Assembly (NCBI GenBank): GCA_014529385.2
Contig: CM043960.1
Span: forward strand, 120,040,543-120,104,542
DNA length: 64,000 nucleotides
From: Adiantum capillus-veneris
Taxonomy: Eukaryota; Streptophyta; Polypodiopsida; Polypodiales; Pteridaceae
Reading direction: 5' to 3'
This document shows positions 19,745 to 32,100 of this stretch, in pieces. The position numbers and the translations under genes are program-made. Within the stretch, counting starts at the first letter, position 1. The number at the start of each line of letters is the position of its first letter. Below the pieces are notes generated by a model. It saw only the letters and a list, made by a program, of their open reading frames with translations. It had not been told where the DNA came from and made no database searches.

Positions 19745-21960
19745 TCATGCCTGGGAAGTCCGTCTAGCACATCTCTTAGCCCTGGTCTTGGAGCATCAAC
19801 CTTCTCTAGTAGATCTATGCTACAAGGCCCTCATTCTTATGCTCAAGCAGTTTAGTCCAACCTACCCCAAATCTTCAAGCCTCTCAATAGTTCTTGCAGG
19901 ATGACCTGTTCAAATCCTTGTCACCTCAACCACATGGACCATAAATAAATACGCTCATTCACCCTCTCACCTTGTAGAGATATCTATAGATAAATCATAA
20001 TCCCCCCTTTCTTAATGACTAAATTTCTTCTATTTCTAATGTCTGGCAGAATGTTGAGAATCATCCTCAAATCCTTGAGGTTAATGAGAGTCATCCCCGA
20101 AAACAAAATGGTTGTGCTAATTCTCATTCTAATTTGAAGAGTCTTGTTGTTGAAGCTGAAAACAAAGAAGCTAGAGAAGATATGCCTAATGATAATCATG
20201 AAGATGCTGATAATAAAGGGCATCAGGCTCAGTTTCAGAATGAAGGGTAAGTCATTGTTGGGGCTGCTGATCTCAACAACTGGTTTAAACACCTAAAAGA
20301 GAGAGTGGTAATAGGAATGTGCCTTGAAATCAGACCTCCAATCAAACTCATAAAACAATGGATAGCGTGAGAATGGGAATCGAGTAATCTTTTACCCTCT
20401 CAGGTACGATACCTGCCTAGCAACTACTATCTCTTTTTCTTTGATGACTGTGAAAGTGACTTGCAAGTGATAAGTAGAGGGTAATGGCTAATTAGGAGCT
20501 CATTATGTTTGTTTTGAAGTGGCATAAAGGCTTTGATCCCAAGCTTGGGGTTCACCGTTCTACCCCCTATATAACGTGCATTTGTTGGGTATTAAAAAAA
20601 AACCCTCTTTTAAACATGTTTAAGTGAGTAAAATGACCCCTTATTTAGGAAATTTTCCCAAAATTCAATATAAAAACCCCTTATTTAAATGTATCTCTGT
20701 TAAATTGTCTACATTTTTTGTATTTTAAAGCCCCTCCTTTTGAACTCGCACATATACATTAACATGATTACATATTGCACCCCCAAGATCCCAAGGGTAA
20801 GAAACCTTCCAAGGTTTGTGTGTGGGTTGAATTTCTAGATTACGCCAATGAATTCTTTTCCTGGCTCAAGCAGAGGGTGCACAAATAGGTAAATTTTTAG
20901 GCCAAAAAACTACAAATGATATTAACCCCAAATGGGACCACAATTACTCATAGGGTGGGCATTGATGCTCCTCTCAAAGAAACGATTCAAATCAAAGATC
21001 AAAGTGGATAGGTCCTACACATCCAAAAATGTTCCCAATGCTTGGTTTGATTGTCTAAAGTAGGGGCATTTAATTAAGGATTTCCATGATCTTGATACCG
21101 GCTCAGAAGAAGGAAGCTGAAAAGAATAAAGGATGTAAAGAGAACAACCAAGGCTTCCAACAAGTCAACACAAGGGTCCAAGCTATAGAAACAAAACTCC
21201 AACAAGGGGAAAATCCTGTGGATATGTCAATAAGTTTGGGGCATTATTAGATGATCTTTTTGAACCATCTCTATTTGAGGAGGATAAGGATAAAGAGGAC
21301 AAGGTTTCTTCATCTCAACTAGCCAAAGAAGCAGGAAAGAGCATGCGTCTAATGCAGAGAAAATTCCTTCCCAAGTTGAACCTTTGGTCCCTCCTGAAAG
21401 CCCTAGCTATGGATAAGGCAAGAGGCATGTCTTCATATTCCAACATCTCAGATGATGGAGAGCCAGGTATTCTAGCTACTCAAATTCCCTCATCAACCCT
21501 TAGGATGGAAGACACCCCTCAAGTCACTCACCCTCCCATGATCCCATCTACAAAGAATTTCAAAAGCATGACAAGGTGGAATTTAAATTTTCTCAATCAC
21601 TTGTTAAATCAGTGGAAATTCTTATGACCCAAGCTAAATAGGAAACTCTTCATATTCCAGGTAGAAAACCTAAAATGAAAAAAGAGAAAAGATATGATCT
21701 TAACAGAGCATCAATTCTATGGTTAAGCCTTCTAAATCCCAACTCAAGTTCCCTCACCAGCCCTCAGGATGGAAGACAAGCCACCCTACAGATGATCCCT
21801 TTGCAAAGACCTTCAAGAGCATGACAAGGTGGAGCTTAATAAATATTCTTGATTTCTTGTTAACTTAATGGACATTCTTTTGACCCAAGATGAAGAGGAA
21901 ACAGTGCGTGTTCCAGGTAACAAACCTAAAAGAGAAAGAGAAAATCTATGATGCTGGCAA
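19745..21960 (+). pseudogene. LINE ORF1 (DUF4283-like plus zinc knuckle), copy A
   Basis: A broken ORF1 of an L1-type plant LINE. In-frame pieces in order: an Asn/Glu-rich leader (SNVWQNVENHPQILEVNESH, about 20,038); a DUF4283-like core (VIVGAADLNNWFKHLKERV, IRPPIKLIKQWI, NYYLFFFDDC; 20,249-20,455); KVCVWVEFLDYANEFFSWLK (about 20,812); and a zinc-knuckle relic with CLK.GHLIKDF near 21,050-21,085. The C-terminal part has two related blocks, about 21,480-21,680 and 21,735-21,945, each with HDKVE and TQ...ET...PG.KPK. Several stops and frameshifts are present. It would have coated LINE RNA. It ends at a copia LTR. DUF4283 assignment is by pattern only. Confidence 0.68.
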
Positions 21961-22191
21961 TGTTACCGTATACACGTGGTAGTGATGTGTGTAAAAATAC
22001 TTAGGACCACCAGGGCATTTTTTCCCTAATAGGAGGTTTTTTCCCCCGTGAATTGTATATACACCCATCACTCTAGGGCTAACTTATCTTTTATAGTGCA
22101 TTAAGAAATACATACTCTCTATTGTGTGCCTTGAGATTCTTCATCTTCTCCAAGTTGTGTGCCCTATTTCCCTGCAACCTATTTTCAACTA
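21961..22191 (+). mobile_element. Copia-type LTR, unit A
   Basis: TGTTACCGTATAC to TTCAACTA, followed by TGGTATTA (22,193), a degenerate tRNA-Met primer site. The LTR end has TA instead of CA, a decay mark shared with unit B. The preceding five bases are GGCAA in both A and B. Confidence 0.82.
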
Positions 22192-22314
22192 TTGGTATTA
22201 GACTATGTGTTACATACTCCCGAGCTTGATCACCAGCATCCACTAGCACGTATTTGGGTTCACTTCATTTCTCCTCTTTTTGGGCATTTTTCACATGAGG
22301 TGCAGGCACTCACC

Positions 22315-22929
22315 ATGGATGACAACATCAACATAGATGTGGTCAAGATGTTTGCTGTTGAGGGTAAAGTGGATGGAGAAAATTAGTCAATGTGGGCTTA
22401 CATGATGATGCACCATTTTTTGTGTAAAGTGCATTTGGAAATTTGTTTAGGGAATTGACGTACGTCCTTGTTATGTGGATACATGTGATGTTGAGGATGT
22501 TGTAGAATATGGTGGTAGGGTTACTACTTGTTGCAGAGCTATTTTCCCTACAACTAAGCAATCTCATTGGGATGCTAAAGATGCACAACCTCATGCATTG
22601 ATTTCATTATTTGTGAATCACACTACTACTCATCAAATTTTCTCAGCTAAATAGAATTGGGATATTCTATGTGGTCTTTATAGAAGTGACAACGAGGCTA
22701 AAATTGCATTGTTGTGTAAAGAGTTGAAATCAAAGATTATGCATGAGGAAAATGACATGGACACTTTCATTTGCTGGTATCACGGATATTTATGAGAAAC
22801 TCACTTCTAGAGTCAAAGTCTGTCATCAAATATCTAATATCTAATCAACCCAAATGATTTTCTCATATTAAACTGATCATTTAAATATGGGATCGATAAT
22901 AAACGGGAACAAGGGTTAGAATATAGACA
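22315..22929 (+). pseudogene. Copia gag fragment, unit A
   Basis: The ATG at 22,315 opens MDDNINIDVVKMFAVEGKVD and a stop follows at 22,384. Downstream frames continue as copia gag, with NHTTTHQIFS, WDILCGLYRSDNEAKIA.LCK and ITDIYEKLTSRVK recognisable across frameshifts. No zinc knuckle, integrase or RT follows: the element is cut at 22,929/22,930 by a gypsy LTR. Confidence 0.7.
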
Positions 22930-24412
22930 TGTGCTTACGGATCTATCTCAACACGGGGCCAATGGTAAAGGGCCCCAAATTGAGTGATAATATGTCAAAG
23001 AGCAAGGTTAACTAATGAACCTTAAAAGACCTTAGGGTTAGCTTCATAAAGACCTCAAATGGTTAGTGTTAAAAGTCCTTTTGACCTTAAGCAAGCTAGG
23101 GTTGTGCTTGAGGTGAGAACCTTAAGCAAGCTAGGGTTGTACTTGAGGTGGGAACCCGACCTAAACTTAGGCAAGCTAGGGCTGTGCTTGAGGAGGGAAC
23201 CGCAAGCTAGGGTTGTGCTTGAGGTGGGAACACCACCTAAGGTGCTTGTCATGCTTGATGACTAAGGTACTCGAGGTACCTGTCACATTTAATGAGGAAG
23301 TTGCTTGAGAATCTTCCTATGCATGGGGGGTAAGATGCTTGAGTCAAAAAGAGAACCTACTCACTTAATGAGGAAGCTGCTTGAGAAACTTCCTATGCAT
23401 AAAAATCTCAAAGTTAGTGGAAATTCTAAAAGAGCACATGGGACACATGTCAGACTCTCACTAAGCTTAACCACATGGGTGTGTGAATGCTATTGGTTGG
23501 GCTAAAGAGGGGTCCAATGAGTTTCTACTTCCATCTAACAAACATCTAGATATTTTCAAGCTCTGTCTCTCTAAGGGATAAGGAGGACACTTGTCAGAAG
23601 ACTACCCATGTACTTGATTGCATGCTGCATGTGATTGGCTAGGGGGAGAGGGGTCCAATGAGCTTGCAACATGCAACAGGGTCACAACTCGCCCAAAGCA
23701 AGGAGGGGGGGTGCTACAGGGATATACACCATCACACACACTCATTTAAGGGACCATTCTCACTTGGTGAAAGTTGAGGAACACCACCTCCTTATCCAAG
23801 CTTGTGAGAGTGAAAGCCTACACAACACTCTTGGCTATGGAGTGCTAATCCAAGCAAGAGTCATGATTAAATGCTTAAGCTTGCCATCTTCTCCATCTCC
23901 ATTACTATGATATTATGTATGCTAGCAAGGAGAGTAATGATATGTGAGGAACTACTTCTTTCTCCTATGGAATGTTTCTTCTTCCTCTTCCCTATCCTCA
24001 TTCCCCGCTAGATCTCTCCACCTTCGAAGGTGTTTGAGGCCTTGGGACTGAGGCTTGGGATAGTTAATGATTTCTTTAAGTTATGCTATACTTGTGATGC
24101 ATGAAGTTTTCCATCTTCATTGCATCACGTAGGTCACAAGGAACACAAAGATTGTAATGTACCAAGTCTCTCTTGATGGGAGAACCTATAATACAAATGC
24201 CTATTGGAGGGGGGACCAGCTCCATATGAATCCGTTTCTCAACTAGTGTCATGTTCTCTAAACTCTCTCTCTTGCAAAAGTATTGTTCATGCCAAGTTAA
24301 CTAAGTACCATGTTTATGTTGCTACCATCAAATAAGTTCACCCGCTATGCTCACAAAGAATCTCTCAAAAGTGCTTCACCTAATTCCCTAATTCCGCTAC
24401 TCTCAAAGTTCA
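22930..24412 (+). mobile_element. Ty3/gypsy 5' LTR (gypsy-1)
   Basis: Starts TGTGCTTACGG after AGACA and is placed to end at AAGTTCA (24,412). The end could lie up to 13 bases later. A perfect tRNA-Met primer site TGGTATCAGAGC is at 24,432-24,443. It resembles the 13,576 LTR in layout (AGCTTGTGAGAGTG, CTTCGAAGGTG, CCCGCTAG blocks) but is clearly diverged. It precedes the gypsy-1 gag. Confidence 0.75.
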
Positions 24413-24842
24413 TAGGCAATTTCCATTACGTTGGTATCAGAGCATTTGGTTTCTCTTTTCTTGCTTGAGAAGAGAGGTCCTTAAGTAGCCTATTAATGCT
24501 TGATTTTGATAATTATATTAGGGTAAGTGGGACTGGGATCTATGATAGGTTTTGTTGAGCCCACGATGTGGGATATGGTGCACACCTCGGGAGCTTTGGA
24601 CTTAATAATGGAGTCTTTTTAGACTTGCCTATGGCTTTACCATTATTGAGCCATAAGAAATCCGAAAGGATCTATCCCTCGACAACTTTGCTATGTTACA
24701 CTCACTCCACTACTCTCTATAATTAACCAATTCAAGACGTGGGTGTAGATACTTATGTGCCTATTTTCAAAGGCTAAGAGGAGTAGCAACTAAGGTTTTG
24801 AATTGCTAAAGCACACTGAGTAAACACATAAGATTAATTAGC

Positions 24843-27131
24843 ATGGCTGACAATAACCAAGAGAGGAGAATAAACATTGATAACTTTGATTTTGCACATG
24901 AAGGTGCCAATGATGGTTCTCCCATGTTTGTTAATTATCTTGTCACTAGGTTGCAACAAGCTATGGGCAACCGCGCTTTGTAAGCCGAAGTTACTCAACA
25001 ACTTTGTGCTTATGGGATTACCTTTCCTCTCCAAGAGGAGAGAGAGCTTACAAGGCTTCTTGAAGAGACCCCCAAAAGAAGACTCTCTCCCATACGAGAG
25101 GAGGAATCCAAAGATCAAGAAAGCAATGAATCTCTAAATTCCTCCGAAGATGTGGTCCACGAAGAAGGATGACTAAATGATCGCCAACTCCTCCCAAGAA
25201 AAAACAATTAACACATAGTCCTTCTCCTCGTCACTCCAAAAGGGCAGAGAGGAAACCAAGGAAGAAAAGGGCAAGAAAGAGTTCACCCTCTTCTCTTTCT
25301 TCTTCACCTTCCTCCTCTATCGATGAAAGCTATGGCTATTCTCCTAGAGAATATAAGAGGGGAGGATATCACAAATCTTACCCTCCATGGAGAAGGTTAC
25401 AAAAGCTCAAGAAGTTCAAAGAGGGAGAAAAGAGTATCTCTTTTCTCATCTATGATGGAACCTTTGGTGCTACCGACAAAGTATTGGACTTCATCCAACA
25501 ATTTGATGCGGACTTTGGAGACGATGGCTTCACGGAGTCCTCCAAGCTACATCATGTAGCTATGCACTTCCAAAAATCGGCTCGTCAATGGTGGGCTAGC
25601 CTTCAAGGCAATGGAAAATCCCCAAAGACATGGAAAACTCTACGAGTTTCCATCATGAAGCAATTTCTTGCAAGTGATGCAAAGGACAAAGTGCTCACCA
25701 AATGGCAGAGTTTAAGGCTTCTCTCTCATGAGTCTATCCACAAATGTGTGGACAGGTTTTGGGATTTACATCTCAAGGCTACTGTCTTTCAAAAGATAAA
25801 CTTTGCTGAGCAAAAACAACAATTCTGTGTGCAGGATTACCTGATGAAGAGATGGCCGAGTATGTCAACTCTCAATGGCCCGACTCTATTAGCGAAGTAA
25901 TCCACCATACCATGGTTGCTTCATGCATCAATTTCCAACAAGGGGTTAGACGGAATGCCAAACCCATGGAAAATAAAGACAAAAGTGATGCAAAGGAAAA
26001 AATTAATGCCCAAAATTTTTCCCACGGCCATTCCAACAACAACAACAACAATCGGTCCAAGGAGAAAGGAGTCTACAAAGGTAAAAATAAACTCTGCCCT
26101 GAAGAGCTTGAAACTTTTCTCTAGGATCACAAATGTTTTAAGTGTGGGGAGCAAGGACATGGCTATCGTTCTTGCCCCAAAAGAAATGCTCGCAATGAGA
26201 CTCCTAGGGCTTCCACTATCGCAGCTCCAAAAGAGGATACTCATTGCAAAGGATCACCTCTTTACTATGCTTGGGGAAAGGTAAGGGATCATGATGCTTT
26301 CATCTTGTTTGACCCTAGTTATGCTCTCAACTTCATATCAATGGAGTTGGCCACCAAGTTGGGCATTCAAGATTTTGAGATGGGAGATGCTGTAATGGCC
26401 AATGCCTCTTTCAAGGGACAACAAGCCTCCGTTACTCCCTTGATTCAAAAGTTGAGGCTTCATGTCCAAAGCTATGTCAACAAAGAAGACTTATTCATCT
26501 CTCCTCTCCAACATGAGGATGTTATCCTAGGGATACCATGGTTCAACCGCATTGCTGCCAACATGAAGTTCCCTGAAAGGAGAATCTACTTCACCTACAG
26601 GGGAAAGAATATGTATATAGACGCTAATGAGCCTGGTCATACTATACCACTTCTAAACCCTCTCGCCCTTGATAAATCAATGAAAAGCTCAGTTTCTGCG
26701 TACATGAGTTTTGTCAAAGAATCCCAAAAAGGTCCTAATGTTTCATCAAAGGTGAATGGTAGGAATCAAGACGTGTTAGACTTGTCTAACTTTCTAAAAG
26801 GATTCCAAGATGTGTTCATTGATGATATCCCTATGGAATTACCTCCAAAACGAGGGGATGATGACCATCAAATTGAGCTCCTATCAGGAAGCTCACCGCC
26901 TAACAAACGTCCCTATCAAGTTTCATAAGCTCAACAATAGGGGATCATGAGGCAAGTACAAGAATTGGTAGACAAAGGAATGGTGAGGCGTATCTCCTCT
27001 CCCTTTTTTCTCTCCAGTCCTTTTAGTGAAAAAGAAAGATGGTACATACCGCATGTATGTCGACTATCGCGCACTAAACCATATCACTATCAAAAATAAA
27101 TTTCCCGTATCCCGGGTAGAAGATCTGTTTC
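24843..27131 (+). pseudogene. Gypsy-1 gag, protease and N-terminal RT, truncated
   Basis: Gag starts at MADNNQERRINIDNF (24,843). The retrotransposon gag core is at 25,484-25,825 (ARQWWASLQGNGKSPKTWK, QSLRLLSHESIHKCVDRFW). The CCHC knuckle CFKCGEQGHGYRSC is at about 26,132. The retropepsin-like part is at 26,305-26,600, where FDPSYALNFISMELATKLG replaces the usual D-S/T-G with D-P-S, and VILGIPWF is kept. RT begins near 26,949 ([37 protein letters not shown]) and stops at about 27,131, where LINE ORF1 unit B begins in frame. There are several stops and frameshifts, including stop TAG after ETFL and one extra T near 27,006 that the mirror copy lacks. Confidence 0.85.
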
Positions 27132-28908
27132 AAAATGAAGATAATCATGAAGATGCTGATAATGAAGGGCATCAGGCTCAGTTTCAGAATGAAGGGTGAG
27201 TCATTGTTGGGGCTGTTGAGCTCAACAATTGGTTTTAAACACCTAAAAGAGATAGTGGTAATAGACATGTGCCATGAAATCAGACCTCCAATCAAAATCA
27301 TAAAACAATGGATAGCGCGAGAATGGGAATCGAGTAATCTTTTACCCTCTCCGGTACAATACCTGCCCAACAACTACTATCTCTTTTTCTTTGATGACTG
27401 TGCAAGTGATAAGTAGAGGGTAATGGCTAATTAGAAGCTCATTATGTTTGTTTTGAAGTGGCATAAAGGCTTTGATCTCAAGCTCAGGGTTCACCGTTAT
27501 ACCCCCCTATATAATGTGCATTTGCTGGGTATTAAAAAAAAACCCTCTTTTAACATGTCTAAGTGAGTAAAATGACCCCTTCTTTAGGAAATTTTCCCAA
27601 AATTCAATATAAAAACCCCTTATTTAAATGTATCTCTGTTAAATTGTCTACATTTTTTGTATTTTAAAGCCCCTCCTTTTGAACTCACATTATACATTAA
27701 CATGATTACATATTGCACCCCCCAAGATCCCAGGGTAAGAAACCTTCCAAGGTTTGTGTGTGGGTTGAATTTCTAGATTACGCCAATTAATTCTTTCCCT
27801 GGCTCAAGCAGAGGGGTGCACAAATAGGTAAATTTTTAGGCCAAAAAACTACAAATGATATTAACCCCAAATGGGACCCACAATTACTCATAGAGGTGGG
27901 CATTGATGCTCCTCTCAAAGAAACGATTCAAATCAAAGATCAAAGTGGATAGGTCCTACACATCCAAAAATGTTCCCAATGCTTGGTTTGATTGTCTAAA
28001 GCAGGGGCATTTAATTAATGATTTCCATGATCTTGATAACAAGGCTCAAAAGAAGGAAGCTGAAAAGAATAAAGGATGTAAAGAGAACAACCAAGGCTTC
28101 CAACAAGTCAACACAAGGGTCCAAGCTATAGAAACAAAACTCCAACAAGGGAAAATCCTGTGGATATGTCAATAAGTTTGGGGCATTATTAGATGATCTT
28201 TTTGAACCATCTCTATTTGAGGAGGATAAGGATAAAGAGGACAAGGTTTCTTCATCTCAACTAGCCAAAGAAGACCAGGAAAGAACATGCACGCCATCCT
28301 AATGCCGAGAAAATTCCTTCCCAAGTTCAACCTTTGGTCCCTCCTGAAAGCCCTGGCTATGGATTAGGCAAGAGGCATGTCTTCATATTCCAACATCTCA
28401 GTTGATGGAGAGCCAGGCATTCTAGCTACTCAAATTCCCTCATCAACCCTTAGGATGGAAGACACCCCTCAAGTCAGTCACTCTACTAATGATCCCTTCT
28501 ACAAAGACCTTCAAGAGCATGACAAGGTGGAACTTATAAATTTTCTCAATCACTTGTTAAATCAGTGGAAATTCTTATGACCCAAGCTAAATAGGAAACT
28601 CTTCATATTCCAGGTGGAAAACCTAAAATGAAAAAAGAGAAAAGATATGATCTTAACAGAGCATCAATTCTATGGTTAAGCCTTCTAAATCCCAACTCAA
28701 GTTTCCTCACCAGCCCTCAGGATGGAAGACAAGCCACCCTACAGATGATCCCTTTTGCAAAGACCATCAAGAGAATGACAAGGTGGAACTTAATAAATAT
28801 TCTTGATTTCTTGTTAACTCAATGTACATTCTTTTGACCCAAGATGAAGAGGAAACAGTGCGTATTCCAGGTAACAAACCTAAAAGAGAAAATCTATGAT
28901 CCTGGCAA
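27132..28908 (+). pseudogene. LINE ORF1, copy B
   Basis: Nearly the same as 20,170-21,960, starting in the Asn/Asp-rich leader ([15 protein letters not shown]), then the DUF4283-like core, the knuckle relic (CLKQGHLINDF) and the two C-terminal blocks. It lacks the first part of ORF1 because it is joined to gypsy RT. Frames are broken much as in copy A; a few sites differ. Confidence 0.72.
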
Positions 28909-29139
28909 TGTTACCGTATACACGTGGTAGTGATGTGTGCAAAAACAATTAGGACCACTAGGGCATTTTTTCCCTCACTAGGAGTTTTCCCCCCGTGAAT
29001 TGTATATACACCCATCACTCTAGGGCTAACCTATCTTTTATAGTGCATTAAGAAATACATACTCTCTGTTGTGTGCCTTGAGATTCTTCATCTTCTCCAA
29101 GTTGTGTGCCCTGTTTCCCTGCAACCCTATTTTCAACTA
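28909..29139 (+). mobile_element. Copia-type LTR, unit B
   Basis: Same boundaries and TTCAACTA end as unit A, followed by TTGTATCAGAG (primer site relic). It is separated from its own gag by the 3.9-kb insertion at 29,158. Confidence 0.82.
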
Positions 29140-29157
29140 TTTGTATCAGAGTGTGTT

Positions 29158-32100
29158 TGTAACGACTCCAAACCCGTCGACACCAAAAGCGGGATGGAAC
29201 CTTTGACAGGTCTCTAGGCGTACTAAGGTCAAAGTCTTTAAAAAAAATAAAATTCCAGGGAATTCACCCTTACCATTGACAATGGTTTAGGTTTATAGCC
29301 CTAGAAGAGACCTAGTCCTGTCTCGCAGTGGAAACGGGACCCTAGAAAAGAAAAATTCCGGCCCTAAATCTTCATCCTTTAGATTAAGGTTTTCTTCGCC
29401 AATGCTTTTTTCCCTCTAGCATATGTGAGGGCACAGCCGCTGGTGGATTCCTTGTCCAAGTGAAGAAGTTTCTAATCGTTTTAATGCGTGGGAATGGATA
29501 GTTACCTGACTAATCAGGTCCACCCATCCATGATTGACAACCTTAGTCAATCCCCACTTACCACCCCGCACTCACACATGATTCTATTGTTGTTTAATTA
29601 CTACCACATTCTTTCACAGTTAAAATAATGATTCTTTTTTAATTTTTCAAACTGCATTTCCTTAAGACAATCTTTGAAAAACAGTATTGAAAGCATTCTT
29701 TCAGAAAACAGACATTTTTAAACTTAAGACAAGGTACTGTCATTTCTAAGTATCACTGACCAGTACTAACTTGTCTCAAGACCACCTATACAAGGGTGAA
29801 AAAAGGCACCCATTTCTTATTTATATAACCGGGGTGGAAGGTCTTCACCCAAAGTCTGGGCGCCCATACGCCAAAACCAGTTGCCCATACAACCGGGCGG
29901 TTCCTCTAGGATAAACTTAAAAGTAAATACTATCCATGAACATAAACAAGCACGAAGTAAAGACTCCACACGTGCCGAGGTAACCGACTCCTCCATGATA
30001 TTATCTCCATCATTACTCATTACCTGGAGTAAAATATTTCCAAGGAATCAGAGGTGTCTTGAGACAAGCTGTCTTAAGGATGGCCAAACATTTCTTTCCT
30101 ATTTCAACTAGTCATAACCCAAACAGTCGTTTCCTAATTACAATCATTGTTCGCGGGTTTCGTGGAAGTTACCTTCTATTTACAGCCAGTTTTTTTCCTT
30201 CCTACTAATCTTATGTATGCAATGCTTAATTTAAAATGAAATCTAAAAGCTTATTAATGGCATAATTGAAATCCACCTTGGACTGGTCGTCCATCTGCTG
30301 TGGGGCAGGTGCCCGTAAACTCTCCTCTGTTGGCCTATGGCTAGGCCCTGCTTCATGGTCGTTAGTTGCTTTGTTACGTTTGTTACTAACATCTTCATCT
30401 TCCATCAAAGGGTTCCCCTGGTTCTCTTGGGAGCCATTTCGGCAGCCTTATAAAAAAACTTAATCCATTAGAGGATTTTTTTAATAACATTTATTTTTCT
30501 TTGTTTACCTAAAAATAAGGGTTTTGGACCTCGGTTAATTCTTTGGCACTTAGATAATTTTATTTCTTAATTTTTCTTATCCATTATATACAAAAAAATT
30601 GGTTACTTTTGACCACAATACGTACCTAAACTATTTATCTAAGGTTAGGATAATTATAATATATTTTCCAAGGTATATTCCATCTCTGGTATTGATATCA
30701 AAGGGTTTCTATTTACTTTACTATATTTCCCTTTTTTATTCTTCCCAAAAATTGGAGTAATTTTACTAGGATATATAATTAAACTAATTTTATAATGGTA
30801 GCATAATTACCACAGGTTCTTTGAGGTCTAATAAACCTTTGATAAAGATCTCAATTCAATTTAATTCTATTTACTAATTTTCCCTATTTAAATTTCTCAA
30901 AAAATAGGGTATTTTAGCTAAAGTAATTATCTAGATTAATTTTCTGACTTTCTCCTAATTATCACGGGTTCTTGAACACCTAATTAACCATTGATAGTTA
31001 TATTGAAGTATTTGAATTCCATTTACTAATTTCCCCTATTAAAATTGGTCAAAAATAGGATATTTTAGCTAAAGTAATTAGCTAATTTATTTTTGTGAAC
31101 CTCTCCTAATTATCATGGGTTTTTGAACACTTAATTAACCACTGATAATTATATGGAAGTATTTGAATTCCATTTACTAATTTCCCCTATTAAAATTGTT
31201 CACAAAACAGGGTATTTTAGCTAAAGTAATTAGCTAATTTAATTTCCTGAACTTATCCTAATTATCACAGGTTTTTGAACATCTAATTAACCACTGATAA
31301 TTATATGGAAGTGTTTAAATTCCATTTACTAATTTCCCCTATTAAAATTGCTCAAAAAAACAGGGTATTTTAGCTAAAGTAATTAGCTAAATTAATTTTC
31401 TGAACTTCTCCTAATTATTACAGAGTTTTGAAAATTTAATTAACCCGTGATAATTATATGACAGCATTTGAATTCCATTTACTAATTTCCTTTATTTAAA
31501 TTGCTCAAAAAACAGGGTATTTTAGCTAAAGTAATTAGCTAATTTATTTTCCTGAACTTCTCCTAATTATCACTGGTTTTTTAACACCTAATTAACCACT
31601 GATAATTATATGGAAGTGTTTAAATTCCATTTACTAATTTCCCCTATTAAAATTACTAAACAAACAGAGTATTTTAGCTAAAGTAATTAGCTAAATAAAC
31701 TTTCTGAACTTATCTTAATTATCACAGGTACTTGAACACTTAATTAACTACTGATAATTATATGGAAGCATTTGAATTCCATTTACTAAATTCCCCTATT
31801 AAAATTGTTCAAAAAACAAGGTATTTTAGCTAAAATTATTAGCTAAGTTAACTTTCTGAACTTCTCCTAATTATCACGGGTTATAAAACACCTAATTAAC
31901 CACTGATAATTATATGGAAGTGTTTAAATTCCATTTACTAATTTCTCCTATTAAAATTTCTCAAAACATAGGGTATTTTAGCTAAAGTAATTAGCTAATT
32001 TAACTTTCTGAACTTTTCCTAATTATCATAGGTATTTGAACACTTAATTAACCACTGATAATTATATGGAAGCATTTGAATTCCATTTACTAATCTCCCC

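Noticed and set aside
24843-27131. Idea that the gypsy-1 fragment is an intact autonomous element
   Set aside because: Several stops/frameshifts, RT cut near its start, and no integrase or 3' LTR.
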